From positions 13,392-77,391 of the forward strand of contig DKUU01000033.1 in the NCBI GenBank assembly GCA_002490835.1: a stretch of 64,000 bases of DNA. Reading direction: 5' to 3'. The notes below the pieces were generated by a model. That model did not search any database, had not been told where the DNA came from, and worked only from the letters and a program-made list of their open reading frames with translations. This document shows, piece by piece, positions 41,628-52,136 of the stretch (the stretch's first letter is position 1; each line of letters opens with the position of its first letter). Both the position numbers and the translations under genes were made by a program. Source of the stretch: Lachnospiraceae bacterium UBA7196 (GTDB taxonomy: Bacteria > Bacillota > Clostridia > Lachnospirales > Lachnospiraceae).

Positions 41628-42440
41628 ATGATTGTAAAAAACGATTTTCCTATTCTTGAATATAGTACGGATTATGAAGCAGTAATAAACCCTCAAATGG
41701 ATGAACGGCCTTTTCCACGCCTGTGTCTTATGACCTTTTTTGAGGAGGTACTTGAATCACTTTTGAACCGATGTGAAAGTTCGATTATAGGAACGTATTT
41801 ATCAGAAATGAAAAAGTTCCATGTGTATAAAGTGAACCATAAAGGAACTGAAATATGTGTTATACAAGCAGTAGTTGGTTCAGGTTCGATCGCTATGATG
41901 ACAGACTGGCTATATGGAAAAGGCGTAGAGATATTGTTATGTTGTGGAAGTTGCGGAGTGCTTGCCGATATTCCATCGGGAGATGTGGTAATTCCTACGA
42001 GAGCACTTAGAGATGAAGGCGCCTCTTATAAATATTTACCACCAAGCAGATATATTGATTTGGATAAGGAACCCATACAGACATTTGAGAAAGTTCTTAA
42101 AGAGCAAGGGCTTCCGTATGTTGCCTGTACCACATGGTCAACAGATGGTTTCTATCGAGAGACAAAGGAAATGATAGAGTATAGAGTGCAGCAAGAATGT
42201 AAAGTTGTAGAAATGGAATGTGCTGCTCAGGCAGCTATAGCTAAATTCAGAAATAAAAAATATGGACAGTTGCTGTATAGCGGAGATATTTTAGTTGGCT
42301 CTGCTGGTTATGATAATAGAAATTGGCGTTCGAATATGACAGCGCGCGAAATAATTTTTCAAGTGACATTGGAAGCTTTGATAAGATTAAACAGTTTAAC
42401 AAATCAGACGGAGGGGAGCCAATCCGCTGTTTCCCCTTGA
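41628..42440 (+). CDS. Nucleoside phosphorylase family protein
   Basis: A 270-residue PNP/UDP family enzyme: VVGSGSIAMMTDWLYGKGVE, LLCCGSCGVLADIPSGDVVI and VVEMECAAQAAIAKF (the Met-Glu ribose-binding motif) are clear. It splits a nucleoside with phosphate; the base preference is not readable. ATG at 41628 has GAGGAGGA 7 bases upstream; an in-frame extension to 41469 would reach into E10. Codon use is clearly AT-richer than its neighbours, suggesting recent acquisition. The promoter of the next operon begins in its stop codon. Confidence 0.87.
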   Translation: MIVKNDFPILEYSTDYEAVINPQMDERPFPRLCLMTFFEEVLESLLNRCESSIIGTYLSEMKKFHVYKVNHKGTEICVIQAVVGSGSIAMMTDWLYGKGVEILLCCGSCGVLADIPSGDVVIPTRALRDEGASYKYLPPSRYIDLDKEPIQTFEKVLKEQGLPYVACTTWSTDGFYRETKEMIEYRVQQECKVVEMECAAQAAIAKFRNKKYGQLLYSGDILVGSAGYDNRNWRSNMTAREIIFQVTLEALIRLNSLTNQTEGSQSAVSP

Positions 42441-42465
42441 CAAAGAAACGGCTATTCATTATATT
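42437..42465 (+). promoter_or_regulatory. Promoter of the T-box/valS unit
   Basis: TTGACA (42437-42442) overlaps the previous stop codon; 17 bases, then TATATT (42460-42465). Confidence 0.75.
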
Positions 42466-42471
42466 ATAAGG

Positions 42472-42733
42472 AAATAACAGAAAAAGGTCATGACAAAGAG
42501 GAGTACATGATATCCGCCGCCAGAGAGAACGGCTATTAGCTGAAAAGCCGTTTCGGAGAGGAGTTATGGAAGGTAGCTTTGGAACCGGAATGCCGAACAG
42601 GAAGTGTCAGGCAGTAAGCATTCCCGCCCTATCCCCGTTACAGGATATGATTCTGATAGGAATCAATGAGTGATAAATAGAGGTGGTACCGCGCATTTGC
42701 GCCCTTTGTCGAGGAGACAGGGGCGCTTTTTTA
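42472..42733 (+). ncRNA. T-box leader of valS
   Basis: A T-box riboregulator that senses uncharged tRNA-Val. The leader has the early GAGGAGTA segment of stem I, the invariant T-box AGGTGGTACCGCG (42681-42693) and a terminator stem GCGCCCTTTGTC/GACAGGGGCGC (42699-42726) followed by six T. When tRNA is uncharged, the T-box pairs with the acceptor end and an antiterminator forms. GTA in GGAAGGTAGC (near 42570) could be the Val specifier, but I could not confirm it by folding. Confidence 0.93.
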
Positions 42734-42741
42734 TTGTGAAG

Positions 42742-42894
42742 GGCGCAGGCGAAAACATATTCCTGTGTCGCTGCGCTCTCGCTCCGGTCGTAACGCAGCA
42801 GATGCTAAGCTCGTGAGTTGCGGGGCAACTCAAGACCTCGCTAAGCACTGGCGTTACTTTAGGGGCTCCGTCGGAATATGTTTCCGCCTGCGCC
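42742..42894. repeat. Large inverted-repeat element E7 between T-box and valS
   Basis: Outer arms 42742-42763 and 42873-42894 match at 21 of 22 positions. Inside, GTAACGC (42790) pairs with GCGTTAC (42851) and GAGTTGC-GGG-GCAACTC (42815-42831) is a perfect hairpin. The core (CTCGCTCCG, GCAGATGCTAAGCTCGTGA, AAGACCTCGCTAAGCA) is related to E1. It lies in the valS leader after the T-box terminator, so it is transcribed only on antitermination. Confidence 0.75.
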
Positions 42895-42943
42895 AATAAA
42901 CAGTCAAGAAATCACACAGAAAGAAATAGAAGGAGGAGAAACC

Positions 42944-45640
<2,697 letters not shown>

Positions 45641-45714
45641 AAAAAAGAAATTCTACTGGAAATATTGGTGGAGATAGTGTAAAGTTATAAATAGGGGCAG
45701 TATTGTGGAAATAC

Positions 45715-45730
45715 ATGACACTTGTGTCAT
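45715..45730. promoter_or_regulatory. Perfect palindrome before the DUF342 gene
   Basis: ATGACAC-TT-GTGTCAT, 7-bp arms, 30 bases before the start codon. A possible operator; no regulator can be named. Confidence 0.45.
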
Positions 45731-45760
45731 ATTATAAAGTAAGGAAAGGAGGTGAGTCAC

Positions 45761-47359
45761 GTGGCGGAGATCAATCTATCAGCGGAGCAGCTCGATAAAC
45801 TGAAAGCGGCTATGGCCAAGGTAAAAGGTGCGGAAGCGCAGACCCCGCAGGCAGGTGCAGCGTCACAGGGGCAGGCACCGCAGGCAGACGCGTCGCAGGC
45901 ACCGCAGGCAGCGGTTCCGGGTACGCTGGCAGATGCGGCCGGAGAGGCCGGAACAGAACAGAAACTGCAGCCGATTGAAACGAATCTGGCGGAAGGCACT
46001 TATCTGCGTGTGGATGAAGACGAGATGGCTGCGTGGCTCTACCTCGCACCGCCGAAGGAGGACCAGACCTATACGAAGCGCGAACTGGAAAGTTATCTGG
46101 CACAGCATGGCGTTGTTAAGGGATTCCACAGTTCTAACCTTTCGGCGATGATCAAGAAAAAGATTTACGACAGAGAGATCCTTGTGGCCAGAGGAGCGCA
46201 GACAAAACCCGGAACAGACGGCTATTTTGAGTATCTGTTTTCGCCGGAAGAGCATGGCGCGCCCAAGGTCAGGGAGGACGGCTCGGTGGACTACTCCAGC
46301 ATGAACGCCCTGCAGAACGTACACAAGGGCGATAAGGTAGCGATTTACCACTATGCGGTGCAGGGTGTGAACGGCTACACGGTGCTTGGCGGCGAGATGA
46401 AGGCCGATCCCGTGCGCGATCTTCCTCCGATGCGAGGCAAGGGGATCATCCGGGAGAACGAGGTCTACTATGCCCAGAGCGACGGCAAGATCGAGGTCAA
46501 AGACGGCAAGGTCGATATCCAGAATGTCCATGAGATCATGGGGGATGTGGACGCGATCATCGGTAAGATAGAATTTTTTGGCGATATTATCATCAATGGC
46601 AATGTGGAGGGCGGCGTCATCATCCGTGCCGGACGAAATATTGAGATCCATGGCACCACGGGCGCGGCGACCCTGTTTGCGGGCGGCGATGTGCTGTTGT
46701 CCCGCGGCATTCAGGGCGGTGGCAAGATATCGGCCAGAGGAAACGTCTACGCGGAGTTTATCGAGAATACCACAGTGGACGCGGGTGGTCTGGTGCAGGC
46801 GAATGTCATCCTGAACGCAAAGGTGAACGCGAAGAATAAGGTAGTCACCACCGGCAAGAAGGGGGCTATCATCGGCGGCTACATCCATGCCTTAAAGAGT
46901 ATCGAGGTCATTACGGCAGGAAACGATGTGGAGTTAAAGACCGTGTTGCACTGCGGTTATGAACCGGAATCTTTTGACAAGCTTTTAGAGGCGAGGCGGC
47001 GCGAAGCCGAGATTAAGGAGAAACTCTCCAAACTGGTGGATACCATGACGGAGGCGCTGCGTGAAAAGCGAATGCGGGGGAGCAATACCTCGCGGGCCAC
47101 GGAAGCCAGCCTTCTTGAGTGGAATAACTTAAAGGATGAATATTTTGCGGAGCTTGACAAAGTGGGGCAGGAGCGCGAGGCGCTTGAAAGCACCATGGAA
47201 GAAGGCAGGGACGCCTTTATCAAGGTGGACGGCAATATCTACCGCAATGTGGTCATCAGCATTAATTCCGAAAAGATGACGCTGGACAGAAATACCTGTT
47301 TTATGCGGTATTCTGCGGACAAGGGCGTGATCGAGGGGACGGTCATCGTACACAATTAG
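45761..47359 (+). CDS. FapA family protein (DUF342)
   Basis: A 532-residue protein: N-terminal Ala/Gln/Pro-rich stretch (about residues 25-60), an N-terminal adaptor region, then a right-handed beta-helix typical of DUF342 (IEFFGDIIINGNVEGGVIIR, IEIHGTTGAATLFAGGDVLL) and a C-terminal coiled coil. DUF342/FapA proteins affect flagellar placement and polymerise in Vibrio; the Clostridial role is unknown. Start GTG at 45761 lies 6-7 bases after AAAGGAGGTGA; the GTG at 45752 would lie inside that site. Confidence 0.87.
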   Translation: MAEINLSAEQLDKLKAAMAKVKGAEAQTPQAGAASQGQAPQADASQAPQAAVPGTLADAAGEAGTEQKLQPIETNLAEGTYLRVDEDEMAAWLYLAPPKEDQTYTKRELESYLAQHGVVKGFHSSNLSAMIKKKIYDREILVARGAQTKPGTDGYFEYLFSPEEHGAPKVREDGSVDYSSMNALQNVHKGDKVAIYHYAVQGVNGYTVLGGEMKADPVRDLPPMRGKGIIRENEVYYAQSDGKIEVKDGKVDIQNVHEIMGDVDAIIGKIEFFGDIIINGNVEGGVIIRAGRNIEIHGTTGAATLFAGGDVLLSRGIQGGGKISARGNVYAEFIENTTVDAGGLVQANVILNAKVNAKNKVVTTGKKGAIIGGYIHALKSIEVITAGNDVELKTVLHCGYEPESFDKLLEARRREAEIKEKLSKLVDTMTEALREKRMRGSNTSRATEASLLEWNNLKDEYFAELDKVGQEREALESTMEEGRDAFIKVDGNIYRNVVISINSEKMTLDRNTCFMRYSADKGVIEGTVIVHN

Positions 47360-47375
47360 CATCGTGGGAAACAAT

Positions 47376-48692
47376 ATGGAAGAACAGTATGATACATACG
47401 GGGCGGCGGAGGCTTACATCTTCGCCACCCCTAAATTTACCTCAAAAAACAGTCTGGAAGACACCAAGCTTTTTCTTGCGCATCTGGGCTCTCCCTCACG
47501 GGATAAAAAAATTCTGCATGTGGCAGGCACAAACGGAAAGGGCTCCGTTTGTGCTTATTTGTGTTCCGTCCTGCAAAAAGCGGGAATCTCCTGCGGCATG
47601 TTCACTTCCCCGCATTTAGTCTCCATGCGGGAACGCTTTCGCATTGACGGCAGCATGGTGTCTGAGGAACGGTTCCTGTGGGCCTTTCAAAGGGTGATGG
47701 AAGGTTTGAAAAGTCTGCCGGAACCTTTGGCTAAGATGGGCTACCATCCGACCTTTTTTGAATTTCTCTTTTTTATGGCGATGCTTCTTTTTGAGGAAGC
47801 GGGCGTGGAATATGTGGTACTGGAAACCGGACTTGGCGGGAGACTGGATGCGACCAATGCGGTAGAACATAAAGAAGTGTGCATTATCACGTCGATAGGC
47901 TGGGACCATATGCAATATCTGGGTGATACGCTTGCAAAGATCGCAGGGGAGAAGGCCGGGATCCTGCGAAAAAACGTGCCGGTGGTCTATCCGGAAAAGC
48001 AGGAGGAAGTGCGCCGCGTCATTGAAGATTGCGCCCGGAAAATCGGGGCGAAATCCTGTCCGTTAAGGGCGGCTGCGATAAAAGAAATAAAGATTCAGCA
48101 CAAAACGATTGATTTTTCTCTTCATTTACTCTATTATGATTATATTGGTTTTACTGTGTCCACTTCTGCGCTCTATCAGGTGGAGAACGCTTCTTTGGCG
48201 GTGCAGGCGCTCTCGCTTTTGCAGGACGAGCGGATCACGGCGGTCATATTGCAGGAAGGGATTCGTAAGGCGTCGTGGGAGGGCAGGATGGAAGAGATTC
48301 TGCCGTCGGTGTATGTAGACGGCGCGCACAATATAGACGGGATCAGCGCTTTTCTTAGGACGGTGGGCGCACGCCCCTGCGCGGGGAAAAGGATCCTTCT
48401 CTACTCTTCCGTGCGGGACAAGCAGTATCGGGAAGCGGCGGCAGCGCTTTCGCAGGCGGGACTTTTTGCAAGGATCTGTCCTGTGCAGATGCAGGGAGAA
48501 CGGGCCTTGCCACTTACGGAGCTGGTGGATACTTTTAGACAGCATACAGGATTTGACTTGCAGGCCTACGATACGCTGGAAGAGGCGTTCGCAGAGCAGA
48601 TATCACATAGAAATGACGAGGACGAGGTTTATCTTGTCGGTTCTCTATATTTGGCGGGCGAAGTGAAAGCCCTTTTAAAGGAGAGAGTATGA
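47376..48692 (+). CDS. folC: Folylpolyglutamate/dihydrofolate synthase
   Basis: A 438-residue FolC: P-loop HVAGTNGKGSVCAYL near residue 50, FTSPHLVSMRERF, the Lys-containing loop in SIGWDHMQYLGDTLAKIAGE and C-terminal YVDGAHNIDGI. It adds glutamate to folates and may make dihydrofolate from dihydropteroate. ATG at 47376 follows GGAAA; a GTG at 47364 is an alternative. 16 bases after the DUF342 gene, so perhaps one operon. Confidence 0.95.
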   Translation: MEEQYDTYGAAEAYIFATPKFTSKNSLEDTKLFLAHLGSPSRDKKILHVAGTNGKGSVCAYLCSVLQKAGISCGMFTSPHLVSMRERFRIDGSMVSEERFLWAFQRVMEGLKSLPEPLAKMGYHPTFFEFLFFMAMLLFEEAGVEYVVLETGLGGRLDATNAVEHKEVCIITSIGWDHMQYLGDTLAKIAGEKAGILRKNVPVVYPEKQEEVRRVIEDCARKIGAKSCPLRAAAIKEIKIQHKTIDFSLHLLYYDYIGFTVSTSALYQVENASLAVQALSLLQDERITAVILQEGIRKASWEGRMEEILPSVYVDGAHNIDGISAFLRTVGARPCAGKRILLYSSVRDKQYREAAAALSQAGLFARICPVQMQGERALPLTELVDTFRQHTGFDLQAYDTLEEAFAEQISHRNDEDEVYLVGSLYLAGEVKALLKERV

Positions 48693-48716
48693 AAAATCTC
48701 CGGAATGGAGTTTGGC

Positions 48717-48863
48717 ATGATTAATTTTGAAGAGGAACTGAAAAAGTTTCACCCCAGTCTGGAAGTAGAGGACGCGGAGGAGGCGATCTATAATCAGGAT
48801 CTGACGGATATGGCGGATCTGATGGTAAAGATCGTCAAGGAGTCGAAGAAAGCAGGAGAATAG
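48717..48863 (+). CDS. Small acidic hypothetical protein
   Basis: A 48-residue protein (MINFEEELKKFHPSLEVEDA to IVKESKKAGE) between folC and the TPR gene, too small for usual gene calling. GGAG lies 6 bases before the ATG; gaps are 24 and 19 bases, so it fits the operon. It is helical and amphipathic with many Glu and Asp residues. No family is recognised. Confidence 0.6.
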   Translation: MINFEEELKKFHPSLEVEDAEEAIYNQDLTDMADLMVKIVKESKKAGE

Positions 48864-48882
48864 GAATAGAGGATCAGCGTAA

Positions 48883-50304
48883 ATGATTTGTTATCGGTGT
48901 GGATGTACTTTGTCCGAACACGATTTTTGCACGAACTGCGGCGCCGATGTCGCTCTTTATAAAAGGATCATATATATATCGAACCGTTTTTATAATGACG
49001 GTCTGGAGCGGGCCAGCGTCAGGGATCTGACAGGTGCGATCACGAGTTTGCGGCAGAGTCTTAAATTTGATAAAAATAATGTGGAGGCCAGAAATCTTCT
49101 GGGCTTGGTATATTTCGAGACGGGAGAGGTCGTAGCGGCCTTAAGCGAGTGGGTCATCAGTAAGAACCTGCGTCCGAAGAAGAATATCGCGGACGATTAT
49201 ATCAGCATGATCCAGACGAACCAGAATCGGCTGGACACCATCAATCAGACAATTAAAAAGTATAATCAGGCGCTTACCTACTGTAATCAGGACAGTCTGG
49301 ATCTGGCGGTCATTCAGCTAAAGAAGGTGCTTTCCCTGAACCCGAAATTCATCAGGGCGCATCAGCTTTTAGCGCTTTTGTATATCAACAGTGAGGAGTG
49401 GGAGCGGGCAAAACGCGAACTCACGAAATGTCTGGAGATCGATACCAACAATACCGCCACGCTCCGTTATCTGAAAGAAGTAGACGAGATGCTCCTACCG
49501 GAGGAGGGCGTAAAGCCATCCAAAAAGCAAAAGAAATCGGAGGAGGTCGTCAAATACCAGAGCGGCAACGAGACCATCATCCAGCCGGTCAATATGAAGG
49601 AAGGCAGAGGCGTCACTTCGCTTCTTAATCTGGGGATCGGTCTGGCGATCGGTATCGCAATCGCCTTTTTCCTGATCCTGCCGGCGAGGATTCAGGCGGC
49701 CAAGGCGGGGATTGACGAACAGCTGCGCAAGGTCAGCGAGCAGTCCGATACCAAGACGGCTACCATCAATGAGTTGGAGCAGCAGCTTGCGGAACTGCAG
49801 GCGCAGAATGAGACGCTGCAGCAGGATGTGGCGGCCTACATGGGACAGGACGGCAGTACCCTGCAGTCCGTGGAGAGCCTGATGAAGGCGGCGGGGGCAT
49901 ACCTGACAGATGACGAGGATGTCGTAACCGTAATGGATTATCTGGAGCAGGTCGAGAAGGAGAAAGCCGAAGAGGAGAACGAAAATTCAGAGGCTTTTGA
50001 CACGCTCTACAATACGCTTTTGGCCCTGATCGGCCCGCAGGTTGCGGAATCTTATGATAAGGACGGACATGACGCGTTCTGGGCAGGGAATTACGCGGAC
50101 GCGATCCCGAATCTGGAAAAGGCGTTTTTGTATGACGCCACGAACGGACAGGCGCTCTTTGATCTTGGAAATTCCTATAACCGCATCGGGGAGAAGGAGA
50201 AGGCAAAGGAGATTTACCGGCAGGTGATCGAACTCTTCCCTAATACCGAAAAGGCGGAGAAGTCCAAGAACTTTTTGGCGGAACTGGAAGACGCGGAGGA
50301 GTAG
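48883..50304 (+). CDS. Zinc-ribbon TPR membrane protein
   Basis: A 473-residue protein with an N-terminal zinc ribbon (CYRC...CTNC, Cys 3, 6, 16, 19), TPR repeats (about 30-215; AEVISTALK-like NVEARNLLGLVYFETGEVVA), one membrane helix (LNLGIGLAIGIAIAFFLILP, about 245-265), a coiled coil and a C-terminal outer TPR pair (AIPNLEKAFLYDATNGQALF). The inside/outside TPR layout suggests a scaffold linking cytoplasm and envelope. Function unknown. It lies just before the spoIIA operon with a terminator between. Confidence 0.85.
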   Translation: MICYRCGCTLSEHDFCTNCGADVALYKRIIYISNRFYNDGLERASVRDLTGAITSLRQSLKFDKNNVEARNLLGLVYFETGEVVAALSEWVISKNLRPKKNIADDYISMIQTNQNRLDTINQTIKKYNQALTYCNQDSLDLAVIQLKKVLSLNPKFIRAHQLLALLYINSEEWERAKRELTKCLEIDTNNTATLRYLKEVDEMLLPEEGVKPSKKQKKSEEVVKYQSGNETIIQPVNMKEGRGVTSLLNLGIGLAIGIAIAFFLILPARIQAAKAGIDEQLRKVSEQSDTKTATINELEQQLAELQAQNETLQQDVAAYMGQDGSTLQSVESLMKAAGAYLTDDEDVVTVMDYLEQVEKEKAEEENENSEAFDTLYNTLLALIGPQVAESYDKDGHDAFWAGNYADAIPNLEKAFLYDATNGQALFDLGNSYNRIGEKEKAKEIYRQVIELFPNTEKAEKSKNFLAELEDAEE

Positions 50305-50346
50305 GGGCCGCATACAAAAGAAAAAAGGATAGCAGAGAAACGAAAG

Positions 50347-50380
50347 AGGACATGATGGAAAACATCATGTCCTTTCTTTA
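50347..50380 (+). terminator. Terminator between the TPR gene and spoIIAA
   Basis: AGGACATGATG pairs perfectly with CATCATGTCCT around a 5-base loop, followed by TTCTTTATT. Only 22 bases separate it from spoIIAA, leaving little room for a spoIIA promoter. Confidence 0.8.
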
Positions 50381-50402
50381 TTGCGAAAGGAGTTAACATA
50401 AT

Positions 50403-50711
50403 ATGGAAGAAGATTTTAAAGTGATTGACAACTACTTGATGATAAGGATGCCGGCTGAGATAGATCACCACAAATCGGTTGACATAAGTTCGAGAGCAGA
50501 CCGTTATATCGTCTCGAAGCAGGTGGGGAATGTGGTGTTTGATTTTGAACGGACGACCTTTATGGACAGTTCGGGAGTGGGGATCATTCTGGGACGCTAC
50601 CGGAAGATCGCCTGTTTTGGGGGAAAGGTCTACGCGGTCAATGCGGGCAGCAGGATCAGGCGGCTCCTTTTGCTGTCGGGGATGGAGAACATTGTGGAGA
50701 TCATGGATTGA
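50403..50711 (+). CDS. spoIIAA: Anti-sigma F factor antagonist SpoIIAA
   Basis: A 102-residue STAS protein with the phospho-acceptor Ser in FMDSSGVGIILGRY. Unphosphorylated SpoIIAA frees sigma F from SpoIIAB in the forespore. First gene of the spoIIA operon. AAAGGAG precedes the ATG by 10 bases. No clear sigma H promoter could be seen because the upstream terminator is so close; transcription may start within the TPR gene end. Confidence 0.96.
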   Translation: MEEDFKVIDNYLMIRMPAEIDHHKSVDISSRADRYIVSKQVGNVVFDFERTTFMDSSGVGIILGRYRKIACFGGKVYAVNAGSRIRRLLLLSGMENIVEIMD

Positions 50712-50747
50712 AGTTGGCATGAATAGGAAGGGAGAAAGGATAAGAGC

Positions 50748-51236
50748 ATGATAGAGATATTAGAAAAGAGGGATTACAGGCAGATCACGAATGAGATGCA
50801 CTTGGAGTTTGCGGCGGTGTCGGCCAATGAGGCCTTTGCCAGAATGGCGGTATCGGCCTTTATCGCGCCTTTAAATCCGACGATCGAGGAACTGTCCGAC
50901 GTCAAGACGGCGGTCTCTGAGGCGGTGACGAACGCGATCCTGCACGGCTATGAGAACAGGGGCTGCGTGACCGACCGGGTGCAGATGAACTGTACGCTGA
51001 AAAACGATGTGCTGGAGGTGGAGATCATCGACCGCGGGATAGGGATGGCGGATGTGGGACGGGCTATGGAGCCGCTCTTTACCACCAGACCGGAATGGGA
51101 GCGTTCCGGAATGGGGTTTGCTTTTATGGAGGCCTTTATGGACGATCTGGAGGTGGTATCGGAACCGGAGCAGGGGACCATAGTGCGCATGTATAAAAAA
51201 CTTGGCCTGACCGCATGGATCGGAAACGAGGAATAG
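50748..51236 (+). CDS. spoIIAB: Anti-sigma F factor SpoIIAB
   Basis: A 162-residue GHKL kinase that binds sigma F and phosphorylates SpoIIAA. N-box EAVTNAILHGYE, G1 DRGIGMAD and G2 ERSGMGFAFME are intact. The N-terminus carries about 16 residues more than B. subtilis SpoIIAB, whose start corresponds to NEMHLEF; a start further in is possible. Gap of 36 bases to spoIIAA and 3 to sigF. Confidence 0.95.
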   Translation: MIEILEKRDYRQITNEMHLEFAAVSANEAFARMAVSAFIAPLNPTIEELSDVKTAVSEAVTNAILHGYENRGCVTDRVQMNCTLKNDVLEVEIIDRGIGMADVGRAMEPLFTTRPEWERSGMGFAFMEAFMDDLEVVSEPEQGTIVRMYKKLGLTAWIGNEE

Positions 51237-51239
51237 CCC

Positions 51240-51995
51240 ATGGAAGAGACTGCCGTTTTAATCGAACGATCACAGGCGGGAGATAAAGAGGCAAGAGAGG
51301 TACTGATCGAGGAGAATCTGGGGCTGGTGCGGCATATCGTGAAACGCTTTATCGGCAGAGGGTATGATGCGGAAGATCTGTTTCAGATCGGCTGTATCGG
51401 TCTGATTAAGGCGATCGATAAATTTGATCTGGAATTTCAGGTGCGCTTTTCCACCTATGCCGTGCCCATGATACAGGGGGAAATCAAGCGCTTTCTGCGC
51501 GACGACGGCATGGTGAAGGTGAGCCGTACCTTAAAGGAAAACGGTTGGAAGGTCAGGCAGGCGGCGCAGAAACTTTCCCAGATTTACGGCAGGGAGGCGA
51601 CTTTGCAGGAATTATCCGCGGAGACGGAACTGTCGGTGGAAGATATCGTGATGGCGCTTGACGCAAATGTTGAGGTGGAGTCCATCTATAAGTCTGTCTA
51701 CCAGTCGGACGGCAATGAAATCTTTCTGGTGGATCAGGTGGTGGGCGGCGCGGCCGGCGCTGCAGCGGGTGTGAACCGCGATAGCGGGGATGCCGAGAAG
51801 GAAGAAATCTTAAATCACATCCTGCTCGAACAGCTCCTCGCCACGCTCTCCGAGACGGAGAGAGAGCTCATCCATATGCGCTATTTTCAAGATAAGACGC
51901 AGGTGGAGGTGGCGAAGGCGCTGGGCATCAGTCAGGTGCAGGTCAGCCGGATGGAGAAGCGAATCTTGCTGCGGCTGAGGAGAGAGGTAGGGTGA
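51240..51995 (+). CDS. sigF: Sporulation sigma factor SigF
   Basis: A 251-residue sigma-70 family factor with region 2 (LVRHIVKRFIGRGYDAEDLF, GLIKAIDKFD), region 3 and region 4 (QVEVAKALGISQVQVSRMEK). As last gene of spoIIA it directs early forespore genes. Starts 3 bases after spoIIAB. A Gly/Ala-rich insert (GGAAGAAAG) between regions 3 and 4 is unusual. A long hairpin follows. Confidence 0.96.
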   Translation: MEETAVLIERSQAGDKEAREVLIEENLGLVRHIVKRFIGRGYDAEDLFQIGCIGLIKAIDKFDLEFQVRFSTYAVPMIQGEIKRFLRDDGMVKVSRTLKENGWKVRQAAQKLSQIYGREATLQELSAETELSVEDIVMALDANVEVESIYKSVYQSDGNEIFLVDQVVGGAAGAAAGVNRDSGDAEKEEILNHILLEQLLATLSETERELIHMRYFQDKTQVEVAKALGISQVQVSRMEKRILLRLRREVG

Positions 51996-52023
51996 GATAG
52001 AGTAGAAATTGAGAAAAATCATG

Positions 52024-52070
52024 GTTAAGGGGGTATTTTTTGAATATTTTCAAAAAAATACCCCCTTAAC
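52024..52070. terminator. Long stem-loop after sigF
   Basis: GTTAAGGGGGTATTTTTTGA pairs with the inverted copy ending TACCCCCTTAAC, about 20 base pairs. No T-run follows on the plus strand, so it may instead shield the transcript end. Confidence 0.7.
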
Positions 52071-52136
52071 TTGAAAAAATGATAAAAAAATGCTAAGCTT
52101 GATGCAAGAGTGAGGGGTTCTGATGGGGAGGCAGAT

